From DATDRQ01 sp035291645 (GTDB taxonomy: Bacteria > Chloroflexota > Anaerolineae > Anaerolineales > UBA4823), in the NCBI GenBank assembly GCA_035291645.1, contig DATDRQ010000130.1:1-11663 (forward strand): a DNA stretch of 11,663 bases. Direction: 5' to 3'. The stretch's first letter is position 1; every line of letters begins with the position of its first letter. The notes under the pieces were generated by a model. The model saw only the letters and a list, made by a program, of their open reading frames with translations, ran no database searches and was not told the origin of the DNA. Made by a program: the position numbers and the translations under genes. This document shows positions 1 to 7,333 of the stretch, one piece after another.

Positions 1-16
1 GATGGCTATTGATCAT
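1..16 (-). CDS. Possible start of a further minus-strand gene (5 codons only)
   Basis: An ATG at position 16 on the minus strand opens a frame reading MINSH before the window ends. It is preceded by GGGGAG (complement of 25-30) with an 8-nt spacer, a good ribosome binding site, and it lies 28 nt after the stop of the diheme lipoprotein gene. This suggests one more gene in the same transcription unit. Nothing can be said about its product, and five codons cannot exclude chance. Confidence 0.35.
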
Positions 17-44
17 TGTTTTTTCTCCCCTGCTCCCGCGCGCC

Positions 45-2006
45 CTAGCTTTCAAGCTTATCCTTGAGCATTGCTTTCAGCGCCGCACGGCGCTGGCGGT
101 ATGCCTCTTCGGGCAACTCACCAGCCTGGTACTGGTCGTCCAGGGCCAGGATGGCGTCCAGCAGGGTTTCGGCGTCCTGCCCTGCGTCGCTGATTGGTAA
201 GGATTCCATGGTTTGATCGGGCTCGATCTCTTCACCCCTGAGGGAGCGATTGCGGGCGAACAGCCACACACCCGCCCCGATCAGGACCAGGCCGAAGGCC
301 AGGGCGCCGATCAACAGGTTGGTGCTCGTTCCGGCGATCAGCCCCCTACCGCCCGGCTTGCCCGAGATGCGGATGGACAGGGACGTACCGGGCTCCAGGC
401 GGCTGGCATTGTACATGTGGTAGGACATCCCCTGTACGTCTCTCACCCCAGCGTCTTCGAGCTGCTCGCTCTTCACCTTTAGCCCATCTTCCGGGATGAG
501 CACCACAGCGGCGTTGGTCGTCAGGTCGATCGGCTGGATCAGATCGGCGCGGCGCTTGTAGGGCAGGTCGAAGGAAATGACCACCTGGTGGTTGCCGAAA
601 CCGGGCCGGATCACGGCGGTATCGCCGAAGCCGCCCTCGACTTCTACGTAGCGCTCGCCCAAGGCGCCATCCTGGAACTGCAGGTTGGTTGCGCCTTCCG
701 GCAGGCGGAAGGTGACGGTCGGCTCGCCCTCCTTGGCTGCTACCAGGGTGCGGTCTCCCAGGTTCGAGATGATATACAGCTCGACCACGCGCAGCGTATC
801 CGGTTCGGTGTACTCGAAAAGGAAGTGCAGCCGGTCGACCGAGAGCACCGCCGGATCGGTGGTGCTCTCGTAGATGGCGAACGGTAGTTGCAGGTCGGTT
901 GCGCCATCCTCGACCACGGCGACGTCGGAACTGTAAGCGATGTCCTGGTATTCGGCGCTGGCGATAAAGGCTCGCCCCGGCGGCATCGCGACGTCCTCGA
1001 AGCGGAAGGTCCCATCCGGCTGGGCGGTCGTGGTCGCGCTGTAGGTCTGTTGCATCTCGTCGAAGCCGTGCAGGGCGATCGTCAGGTCAGTGGGAAGATC
1101 TGCGCCGGAGGCGTTCAGCACCTGCCCGGTGATCAGGCCGGCATTGACAGCGGGAGTCCCTGCAACCGGGGTGTTAGCGCCGGTTCCAGGGACGGCGGAA
1201 CCCGGGATTCCGGTAGCGTTCGGTGTCCCCAGAGCTTGCGTCACGAACGGCCCCTGTGTGGCTGGGCTGGCGGCTGCGGTATTTTCCCCCGGTGAAGTGA
1301 AGGAGAGCGTTCGCAGGTATTCCGCCAACGCCCAGCGGTCGTCTTCCGAGATCGTGTCTACAAAGGCGGGCATGGTTGGGGGAACCCCGGCGGTAATCGC
1401 CTGATACAGGTCGGCGGCGGACTTCCCCGCCATTTCCTCCTGGTCGGTGAAGTCTGTAGTTGAGGCTTGAAGCGAGGCCGCTCCCAGGCCGTCGCCCCGC
1501 CCGTTCGCGCCGTGGCACTCGGCGCAGTTGGCGGCGTACAATTCTTGACCGCGGGCGACCGTTTCCTTGGGAGCGCTTAAGGTATAGGCATACGCCACTA
1601 CATCCCAGCGCTGGCGGTCGGTCAGGCTGTTGAAGGGCGGCATGAAGCGCTCTAAATTACCCTGCGTGACCATGGTATACCAATCGGCGGGTCTGGCCTG
1701 GCGGGCGACCAGCGCGTCGCCGAGCGGGATGGGTGGATTGGGCAGCTGATTGGCTTGCGGGCCATCCCCCCGGCCCGTATCTCCATGGCATGAGGCGCAC
1801 TTTTCGGCGTAGATCAGCGCGCCGGCAGCCGGATTGGGAGGGATCATTGGGTAGAGCGGACCGCTGATCTCGGCCTGGGTGGGCATCGTAGCGGGCAGCT
1901 CCGAGCCGGGCGGCGGGGTGATGTCCTCCGCCAGCGAGAACGAGCAAGCGGACAAGAACAATAGCGCGAGAGGGAAGATGAGAAATCGAAAGCGGGGTCG
2001 AATCAT
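45..2006 (-). CDS. Diheme cytochrome c lipoprotein with membrane anchor and C-terminal helical hairpin
   Basis: A 653-residue exported electron-transfer protein. A lipoprotein signal ends in the lipobox LSAC, with lipidated Cys21. Two cytochrome c domains follow: CASCH at 70-74 with likely axial Met122 (FMPPF), and CAECH at 161-165 with likely axial Met212 (TMPAF). A Pro/Thr/Ala-rich linker (about 238-288) leads to beta-rich sequence: about 290-375 resembles a carboxypeptidase-regulatory-like fold, and about 385-550 is of unknown fold. A membrane helix lies at about 562-583, followed by a soluble tail whose last 40 residues form a predicted helical hairpin like that in CcmI/SHOCT-type segments. 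The gene is last in the ccm block, 82 nt after the zinc-ribbon gene, and its ribosome binding site is weak. Both lipid and helix anchors would place the hemes outside the membrane. Heme attachment is secure from the motifs. The partner is unknown; a cytochrome subunit of a membrane oxidoreductase is possible. Confidence 0.85.
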   Translation of the reverse strand: MIRPRFRFLIFPLALLFLSACSFSLAEDITPPPGSELPATMPTQAEISGPLYPMIPPNPAAGALIYAEKCASCHGDTGRGDGPQANQLPNPPIPLGDALVARQARPADWYTMVTQGNLERFMPPFNSLTDRQRWDVVAYAYTLSAPKETVARGQELYAANCAECHGANGRGDGLGAASLQASTTDFTDQEEMAGKSAADLYQAITAGVPPTMPAFVDTISEDDRWALAEYLRTLSFTSPGENTAAASPATQGPFVTQALGTPNATGIPGSAVPGTGANTPVAGTPAVNAGLITGQVLNASGADLPTDLTIALHGFDEMQQTYSATTTAQPDGTFRFEDVAMPPGRAFIASAEYQDIAYSSDVAVVEDGATDLQLPFAIYESTTDPAVLSVDRLHFLFEYTEPDTLRVVELYIISNLGDRTLVAAKEGEPTVTFRLPEGATNLQFQDGALGERYVEVEGGFGDTAVIRPGFGNHQVVISFDLPYKRRADLIQPIDLTTNAAVVLIPEDGLKVKSEQLEDAGVRDVQGMSYHMYNASRLEPGTSLSIRISGKPGGRGLIAGTSTNLLIGALAFGLVLIGAGVWLFARNRSLRGEEIEPDQTMESLPISDAGQDAETLLDAILALDDQYQAGELPEEAYRQRRAALKAMLKDKLES

Positions 2007-2088
2007 TTGAACAGATGAACCTATCTCGGTTAGAGGGTACTAAAGACCTTACGAAGAATATTCCTTGTGGATGTCCTAGACAGCCGGA

Positions 2089-2634
2089 TCAGGGGAGGGC
2101 TGTCCCACAGCCCGGGCAGAAGCGGTCGGATTTTTGGACCGGGCGGCCGCACTGCGCGCAGAAACCGGCCGATTTATCCTTGCGCTCACGCCGGCGGGAG
2201 GCCAGCCGGGCTTCGATCTCGTCGTCCACCTCAACGACCTGCGCGGTCGAATCCGGGAGACGCAGACCGGTTCGAACGGCGTCCGCCCGGCGGGCAGCGA
2301 TGGCAACCTCCAGACGTTGTTCGCCGCCGTGCCCATCCGGTTCAGGCTGTAACTCATCCAGCTGGCGGAGCACCTCGGCGCCCTGCTGCACCAATGCGGC
2401 GCGCTGCACCGGGAAATCCTCGTCTGGGATTTTCCCCAGGGTATGGTCGAAATCGATCTCTTGCAGAGCGTCGAGAACGCGGTCACGTTCAGCCAGCAGG
2501 GTGGAGAGCTGGTGATCCTCTCGCCCGGTACGTCCATTAACGATGGTCGCCCGGCGGTCGAAGATCGGTCGGGCGATGAACAGCCCGACCAGGGTGAGCA
2601 GGGCGAAGATGAGAAGGATTGATCCGATATCCAT
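2089..2634 (-). CDS. CcmI-like membrane protein with C-terminal zinc ribbon
   Basis: A 181-residue protein. It has an N-terminal membrane helix (about 4-22), a charged helical segment (about 43-95), a variable middle and a C-terminal zinc ribbon: C159-x2-C162 and C173-x2-C176. The segment at 52-75 (RVLDALQEIDFDHTLGKIPD is its core) resembles the early part of CcmI and similar proteins encoded in ccm clusters, which present apocytochrome to the heme lyase. The TPR domain of proteobacterial CcmI is absent. Its place between ccmG and a cytochrome gene supports a role in cytochrome maturation. The role is inferred from position and the short motif; zinc binding follows from the four cysteines. 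The ATG at 2634 lies 37 nt after the ccmG stop and has no strong Shine-Dalgarno sequence. Confidence 0.7.
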   Translation of the reverse strand: MDIGSILLIFALLTLVGLFIARPIFDRRATIVNGRTGREDHQLSTLLAERDRVLDALQEIDFDHTLGKIPDEDFPVQRAALVQQGAEVLRQLDELQPEPDGHGGEQRLEVAIAARRADAVRTGLRLPDSTAQVVEVDDEIEARLASRRRERKDKSAGFCAQCGRPVQKSDRFCPGCGTALP

Positions 2635-2671
2635 GGCGAGTGTATGTAGAAACCCGTATTTCCTGGGCGGG

Positions 2672-3280
2672 TTACGGCTGGAGCAGCGGGTCGATCATCC
2701 CCTGGATCTCGCCCAGGGAGGTGAATGGCCCGATCTTGACGCCGGATAGAACTCCATCGGGAGCGATGATGTAGGTCTCGGGGACGCCGCGGATGCGGTA
2801 AGCCTGGGAAATGCTTGTGCGCAGGTCGGGGCCATTTGGGTAGGTAATCTTGAACTTCTCCAGATACGCCAGCGCCTCCGGCTCAGTATCGACGTAGTCG
2901 ACCCCCAGGAAGACGACATTGCCGCGTGGTCTATAGTACTGCCAGGCGGTCTCCAGATCGGCGGCTTCTTCCTCGCAGGGCTTGCACCAGGAGGCCCAGA
3001 AATTGACCACGATAACCTTGCCCGCCAGGTCGCTCGTATTGATCTGTTCCCCGTCGAAAGTGTTCAGGGTAAAGGCAGGCGCGACTTCACCGGCCGAGAC
3101 GGGTCCTTTCTGTGCGCGTACCAGCCCAAAGGCAACCAGCGCCAGCAGCGTCAGGATGCCGGTCCAGGCCAGCAGGGCTCCGATAGAAATGCGACTGCCG
3201 AAGAGCTTGGCTCGCCCCCCTTGAGTGGTGGGGGGCGCCTGGGTCTCTCTTGACGAAGATGAAGATTGCAGTTCGGTCAT
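2672..3280 (-). CDS. ccmG: CcmG/DsbE-type thiol:disulfide oxidoreductase (TlpA/ResA family)
   Basis: A membrane-tethered thioredoxin-fold reductant that keeps the CXXCH cysteines of apocytochromes, or its CcmH partner, reduced for heme ligation outside the membrane. From the ATG at 3280 it has 202 residues: a polar N-terminus, one membrane helix (about 33-53), then a TlpA/ResA domain with active site WCKPC (C99, C102) and the cis-proline motif GVPETY (P167), the latter typical of CcmG/DsbE. The reading frame can be extended two codons to a TTG at 3286. GGAG, about 7 nt before the ATG, supports 3280 as the real start. The gene sits 39-45 nt after ccmH and 37 nt before the CcmI-like gene. ResA of System II is the alternative name, but the ccmE/F/H neighbours favour CcmG. 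Confidence 0.9.
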   Translation of the reverse strand: MTELQSSSSSRETQAPPTTQGGRAKLFGSRISIGALLAWTGILTLLALVAFGLVRAQKGPVSAGEVAPAFTLNTFDGEQINTSDLAGKVIVVNFWASWCKPCEEEAADLETAWQYYRPRGNVVFLGVDYVDTEPEALAYLEKFKITYPNGPDLRTSISQAYRIRGVPETYIIAPDGVLSGVKIGPFTSLGEIQGMIDPLLQP

Positions 3281-3325
3281 GTACAAGCTCCACGTCCGGC
3301 AGGGGATGGTCCACCGGATTGGTTG

Positions 3326-3835
3326 TTATCTCCGGCGCAGCTCTTCTTCCAGGCGGGCTGCGTACGGATCGGTCGGCCCTGTAACGGGTTGGCCTGGTTC
3401 GCCTGCAGAGGACGGCGGCTGTTTCCAGGAGCGCAGCGCCCGGTACAGAATAAAGGCGCCGATGGTGAGGATGACAGGCGGGATCAAGTACACCAGCCAG
3501 TTCAAACCGCGGGCAGGCGGGGCGGCCAGCACCCGGTCTCCGTACTGGGCGACGAAATAATCCTTGATCTGGGCTTCCGACCAGCCCTGGCCCAGCTTTT
3601 CTTTAATCAGGGCGCGCCACTGGGCGCAGGCGGTCGTCGGGCAGACGTCCAGCGGGATGTTCTCGCAAACCGGGCAGTACAGCTGCTTGGCGACAGCGTT
3701 GACCTGGTCGTCGGTCACCCCGGGTGGTGTAGACTGCTGGGCTTGAGCTGGTCCACTCGAGCCCAGGGAAACAGCCAGACCTGCCAGCAGGAACAGGGCG
3801 AGAAGAAGCGGAAGAGGTGATCGCAAGGACTTCAT
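3326..3835 (-). CDS. ccmH: Cytochrome c maturation protein CcmH, four-cysteine form
   Basis: A 169-residue CcmH/CycL-family protein, part of the heme ligation complex that handles the thiols of apocytochrome c. It has a signal peptide or anchor (about 8-32). The conserved redox motif is YCPVCENIPLDV with C54 and C57, followed by two extra cysteines, C65 and C70, in a CPTTAC segment. A three-helix region (to about 100) and a membrane helix (about 113-132) follow, then a Pro-rich cytoplasmic tail. The usual proteobacterial motif is LRCPVCQNQS with only the first cysteine pair. The start codon overlaps the ccmF stop by 4 nt (ATGA), so the two are translationally coupled. Family assignment is secure; the function of the second cysteine pair is unknown. 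Confidence 0.9.
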   Translation of the reverse strand: MKSLRSPLPLLLALFLLAGLAVSLGSSGPAQAQQSTPPGVTDDQVNAVAKQLYCPVCENIPLDVCPTTACAQWRALIKEKLGQGWSEAQIKDYFVAQYGDRVLAAPPARGLNWLVYLIPPVILTIGAFILYRALRSWKQPPSSAGEPGQPVTGPTDPYAARLEEELRRR

Positions 3836-5889
3836 GCTTCGGCCGGTTTATAAGCGGTCCGCCGGACGGGCACGCGGGCGGTCTCGGGATCGCGATCGGG
3901 CCAGGCCGCTACCAGTGTCCCCAGGATGAAGACGAAGCCGCCCAGCCACAGCCAGTTGACCAGCGGATTCTCGTAAATCTTAAAGGTTGCCCCTTGAGTG
4001 GAGACGGGCTGCCAGTCGACCAGCAGCACGTAGAAGTCGTCCTCCCAGGTGCTGCGCACGCCGGGGATGGTCATCGGCTGCTGAGATTCGTAATAGTAAT
4101 CCCGCCGCGGGTGCAGCTCGCCCACATACTGTCCGTCTTTGAAGACACTGACCACGGCGCGCGCCACGTTGCGCCCGTCATTCGTATCGAAGTTCGCCAG
4201 GGAGTCGAATGTGATGCTGTAGTCGCCCAGGGTGAGCTGGTTACCTTGAGGGATGGTACCCTGGGTTTCGCTTTGGAACAGCTCGATGCCGATGATGCCG
4301 ATCGCCATCAGCACCACTCCCAGGTGGATAACGTAGCCGCCGTAACGGCGCCGGTTGCGGCCCGCCAGGCGCCATAGCGCCAGCGGCAGGCTCTCTGCGC
4401 GGGTGTGGTGGCGCGCCTGTGCGCCGCGCCAGAACTCGTACAGGGTAACAGCCGCCACGAAGGCGCACAGCCAGAAACCGAGCAGGGCTATCGGGTTACG
4501 CACGCCGGTCAGCAGCACGAAGGCCAGCACGACCAGCGAGGCGATGAAGGGCTTCCACATCGAGCGACCCAGGGTCTTGGCAGTCGAGTGGCGCCAGGCT
4601 GCCAGGGGAGCCACGCCCATCAGTAGCAGCAGGCCCCCGAATAACGGAGCAGTCGCCCGCTCGTAAAACGGCGGCCCAACGGTTACTTTCTGACCGGTAA
4701 AGAGCTCCGAAATCAGTGGGAAGAGCACACCCCAGAAGCACACCACCAGGATGCCCATGAAGAGCAGATTGTTGAGCAGGAAGAGCGCCTCGCGTGAGAG
4801 CATGGAGGTCATCTGCGCTTCGGATTTAAGCTCGTTCCAGCGGCGCAGCAAAAGGGACAGCGAGACGATGAAGGTCAGGCCGATGAAGCCGAAGAAGACC
4901 GGACCGATGGCGCTTTGGGCGAAGGCGTGTACGGAGGAGAGCACGCCCGAGCGGGTCAGGAACGTGCCGAAGATCACCAGGTCGTAAGTCAGGATGACCA
5001 GGATCATGTTCCAGTGCTTGAGCATGCCGCGCTTCTCTTGAATCATGACCGAGTGCAGGAAGGCGGTGCCGGTCAGCCAGGGCATGAAGGCGGCGATCTC
5101 CACCGGGTCCCAACCCCAGTAACCGCCCCAGCCGAGCACGTCATAAGCCCAGCGACCACCCAGCAGCAGGCCCAGGGAGAGGAACAACCAGGCAACCAGG
5201 GACCAGCGGCGGGTGAGGCGGATCCAGCGGTCGTCCGTGCGACCGGTGACCAGGGCTGCTATGGCGAAAGCATACGGGATTACGAATGAAACGAAACCCA
5301 GGTATAGCAAAGGCGGGTGGATGATCATGCCGGGGTGGCGCAGCAGGGGATTCAGCCCGCTGCCGTCAGCAGGGACAAAGGAGACGGCTCCCGCGGGCTG
5401 CAGCATGGCGCTCACTACCGAGCCGGTGCCGGTCTGCCACAGGCGCACGAATGGGTTCTCGATGAAGATGCTCAGGCTCAAGAAGAAGGCCAGGGTGACC
5501 AGCGAGACGACGATCACCCAGGGCAGGAACTCGCGGTCGCGCTCCCACTTCCGCAGGGTGACTGCCGAGGCAAAGGCGGACATCAACCAGGACCAGAAGA
5601 TCAGCGAACCGGCCTGCCCGCCCCACAAGGCAGTTACTTTCAAATAAAATGGCATGCTGTTGCTGGTGACGCTGGTCACGTACTCGACCTCGTAGTGGTT
5701 GGTCACCAGCAGGTAGATGATAGTGAGAGCTGCCAGGGATACCAGGGGGAAGGTAAGCAGCATGGCGTTGCGGGCGCTGTCGATCCAGGCCGGATCGTTC
5801 TTGCGCACCCCATACAAAGCAGCACCCGCCCCGTAGAGCGATATCAGAAAGGCGATGACCAGCGCGCCATACCCTAGGTTGGCTACCAT
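3832..5889 (-). CDS. ccmF: Cytochrome c heme lyase subunit CcmF
   Basis: A 685-residue polytopic membrane protein of the heme handling family. It takes heme from holo-CcmE and, with CcmH, attaches it to apocytochrome CXXCH motifs. The WWD domain is clear (GWGGYWGWDPVE, 253-264). Histidines occur in the expected contexts: H191 in HPPLLYLG, H279 in FLHSVMIQEKRG, H320 in SVHAFA and H522 in YVIHLG. These match the heme-ligating histidines known in Escherichia coli CcmF. A large extracytoplasmic loop lies at about 540-640, before the last membrane helix (about 643-662). Length is close to the usual 640-690. GGGAG (complement of 5897-5901) sits 7 nt before the ATG. The gene is the first after the terminator downstream of ccmE and starts a tight block with ccmH. 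Confidence 0.95.
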   Translation of the reverse strand: MVANLGYGALVIAFLISLYGAGAALYGVRKNDPAWIDSARNAMLLTFPLVSLAALTIIYLLVTNHYEVEYVTSVTSNSMPFYLKVTALWGGQAGSLIFWSWLMSAFASAVTLRKWERDREFLPWVIVVSLVTLAFFLSLSIFIENPFVRLWQTGTGSVVSAMLQPAGAVSFVPADGSGLNPLLRHPGMIIHPPLLYLGFVSFVIPYAFAIAALVTGRTDDRWIRLTRRWSLVAWLFLSLGLLLGGRWAYDVLGWGGYWGWDPVEIAAFMPWLTGTAFLHSVMIQEKRGMLKHWNMILVILTYDLVIFGTFLTRSGVLSSVHAFAQSAIGPVFFGFIGLTFIVSLSLLLRRWNELKSEAQMTSMLSREALFLLNNLLFMGILVVCFWGVLFPLISELFTGQKVTVGPPFYERATAPLFGGLLLLMGVAPLAAWRHSTAKTLGRSMWKPFIASLVVLAFVLLTGVRNPIALLGFWLCAFVAAVTLYEFWRGAQARHHTRAESLPLALWRLAGRNRRRYGGYVIHLGVVLMAIGIIGIELFQSETQGTIPQGNQLTLGDYSITFDSLANFDTNDGRNVARAVVSVFKDGQYVGELHPRRDYYYESQQPMTIPGVRSTWEDDFYVLLVDWQPVSTQGATFKIYENPLVNWLWLGGFVFILGTLVAAWPDRDPETARVPVRRTAYKPAEA

Positions 5890-5913
5890 ATAAATACTCC
5901 CGAGTTATTGGTA

Positions 5914-5953
5914 CAAAAAACGTGAAACGCTCTCCCGCGGTGCGTTTCACGTT
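5914..5953 (-). terminator. Intrinsic terminator between ccmE and ccmF
   Basis: Read on the minus strand, a perfect 12-bp inverted repeat (5942-5953 with 5919-5930, core CGTGAAACGC/GCGTTTCACG) with an 11-nt loop is followed at once by TTTTTT (5915-5920). This is the classic Rho-independent form. It lies 27 nt past the ccmE stop and 25 nt before the ccmF start codon, so it should end or attenuate transcription inside the ccm cluster. Confidence 0.88.
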
Positions 5954-5980
5954 GTGCATTTCTAAACGTTTTCGGATGCA

Positions 5981-6493
5981 TCAACCTTCAGCCTGTTCCG
6001 GTACGGATTCTTCGTACTTGGTCGGGCACTTCAGAAGCAGCTCTTCGGCGTGGAACACCCCGTCCTCCCCGATCTGCCCGGTCATGATAGCCTGGGCTTC
6101 GTTCCGCAGCAGGTCGGGCTTCGGGCCGACGTAGATCACCTCCAGGCGGGTCCGGTCTGGATCGACAGCGGCGGCATGCAGCACCTCGGCCAGGCCACCC
6201 TGCGCTTCGATGTCTTTGTTATCGCCCGGTACGTGCGCCACGGTAAAGCTTAAGGTCAGGGTCTGCGCATCGTACTGGATGGAATCCCCCAATACCGCGC
6301 CGGAGACGCGCACATCCCGCCCGATGACCTCCTGCTGCCTGGCAGCCAGCTCATCAACGGTTAAGAAGTATTGCGCGCTCGCCTGAGTGGAGGTGATGAT
6401 CAGATAAACGATGGCAGCAACAATGAGCAGGCCTCCTATCAGGAATTTTGCACGGTTGGCGGTACCGGTTCGGGTTGTTACGGCTTGTTCCAT
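5981..6493 (-). CDS. ccmE: Heme chaperone CcmE, cysteine (CxxxY) variant
   Basis: A 170-residue periplasm-facing heme chaperone that binds heme covalently and delivers it to CcmF. It has an N-terminal membrane helix (about 17-36) and then the OB-fold domain, with typical stretches such as FLTVDEL, VRVSGAV and VIYVGPKPDLLR. In most bacteria heme is held by a histidine in an HxxxY motif. Here the equivalent segment is LLLKCPTKYEE, giving C156-x3-Y160, the cysteine variant known from archaea and some bacteria. The start is supported by GGAGGT (complement of 6501-6506) with a 7-nt spacer. The gene follows the response regulator by 132 nt; no convincing promoter was found in that gap. A strong terminator follows it. 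Confidence 0.92.
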   Translation of the reverse strand: MEQAVTTRTGTANRAKFLIGGLLIVAAIVYLIITSTQASAQYFLTVDELAARQQEVIGRDVRVSGAVLGDSIQYDAQTLTLSFTVAHVPGDNKDIEAQGGLAEVLHAAAVDPDRTRLEVIYVGPKPDLLRNEAQAIMTGQIGEDGVFHAEELLLKCPTKYEESVPEQAEG

Positions 6494-6625
6494 CTATTAG
6501 ACCTCCGAAGTGCGATGCCTTATCAGCGAAAGTGACTTGATCAACACGAGTGCAACTATTGATTCTGTCACAGGATGATTAATGGAACCTGAGAACATCC
6601 GGAAAATCGAATGAGAATGCTGAGG

Positions 6626-7333
6626 CTAATCTTCAAGGCGAATCAGACCGGAACGGATGGCGAACTTGACTAATTCGGTTGAAGAATGCAGGTTCAGTTT
6701 GTTCATCACCCGCTCACGGTGCCGGGCGACGGTCTTCGGGCTGATCCCCAAACGCTCACCGATTTGCTGGTTGGTAAGTCCCTCGGCAACGGCCTCCAGC
6801 ACCTGGCGCTCGCGGTGGCTGAGCACATCCAGACTTTTCGCCAGCGGCTGACCGCTTCCCGGAGTGCTCCTCGGGCGGGTGAACTCATCGACCGGCTGCT
6901 CGGAGAACAAGCGGCGGTAATCCTCGAGCAGCCAGCGCGCCAGGGCGGGTTGAAGATATACGTTCCCGACGGCGACGCTACGGATGGCGGTCACCAGCTC
7001 GTCCGCTGCCACCTGTTTGGTGATGTATCCGGTCGCCCCAGCCAGCAACATCTCGAACAGGTATTGCTTGTCTTCGTGTACGGTCAGCGCCAGCACTTTA
7101 CACGCCGGGGCGATCTGTTTCAGCCGCCGGGTGGCCTCCAACCCATCCATGCTGGGCATGGTGATGTCCATCACCACAACGTCTGGTTGGGCCTGCTCGA
7201 CTCGCTGGAGCGCTTCGATCCCACTGCCGGCTTCGGCGACTACCTGGATGCCTTCCTGGGTCTCCAGGAAGGCCTTCAGACCGGTGCGGACGATGTCATG
7301 GTCATCCACCAACATCAAACGGATCGGATTCAT
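6626..7333 (-). CDS. NarL/FixJ-family response regulator with LuxR-type HTH
   Basis: A 235-residue two-component transcription factor. The receiver domain (about 1-120) has the acidic pair D10/D11, phosphoacceptor D56 (VVVMDITMP), T84 and K106 (GYITK). A linker leads to a LuxR/GerE-type helix-turn-helix (about 170-233: LSHRERQVLEAVAEGLTNQQ, then IGERLGISPKTVARHRERV). The frame extends six codons upstream to an ATG at 7351. However, AGAGGAG about 5 nt before the ATG at 7333, and the fit of MNPIRLMLVDDH to the family N-terminus, favour 7333. It overlaps the kinase gene by 32 nt, so the pair is co-transcribed and probably translationally coupled. Targets are not shown by the sequence; the flanking cytochrome and ccm genes are candidates. 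Confidence 0.93.
   Translation of the reverse strand: MNPIRLMLVDDHDIVRTGLKAFLETQEGIQVVAEAGSGIEALQRVEQAQPDVVVMDITMPSMDGLEATRRLKQIAPACKVLALTVHEDKQYLFEMLLAGATGYITKQVAADELVTAIRSVAVGNVYLQPALARWLLEDYRRLFSEQPVDEFTRPRSTPGSGQPLAKSLDVLSHRERQVLEAVAEGLTNQQIGERLGISPKTVARHRERVMNKLNLHSSTELVKFAIRSGLIRLED

Noticed and set aside
3817..4377. Plus-strand open frame over the 3' part of ccmF
   Set aside because: It is a shadow of ccmF, whose sequence is continuous and conserved through this stretch.
6537..6544. TTGATCAA palindrome upstream of ccmE as an FNR-type site
   Set aside because: The two half-sites abut without the 4-nt spacer needed for FNR, and the palindrome does not extend past 8 bp, so chance is likely.
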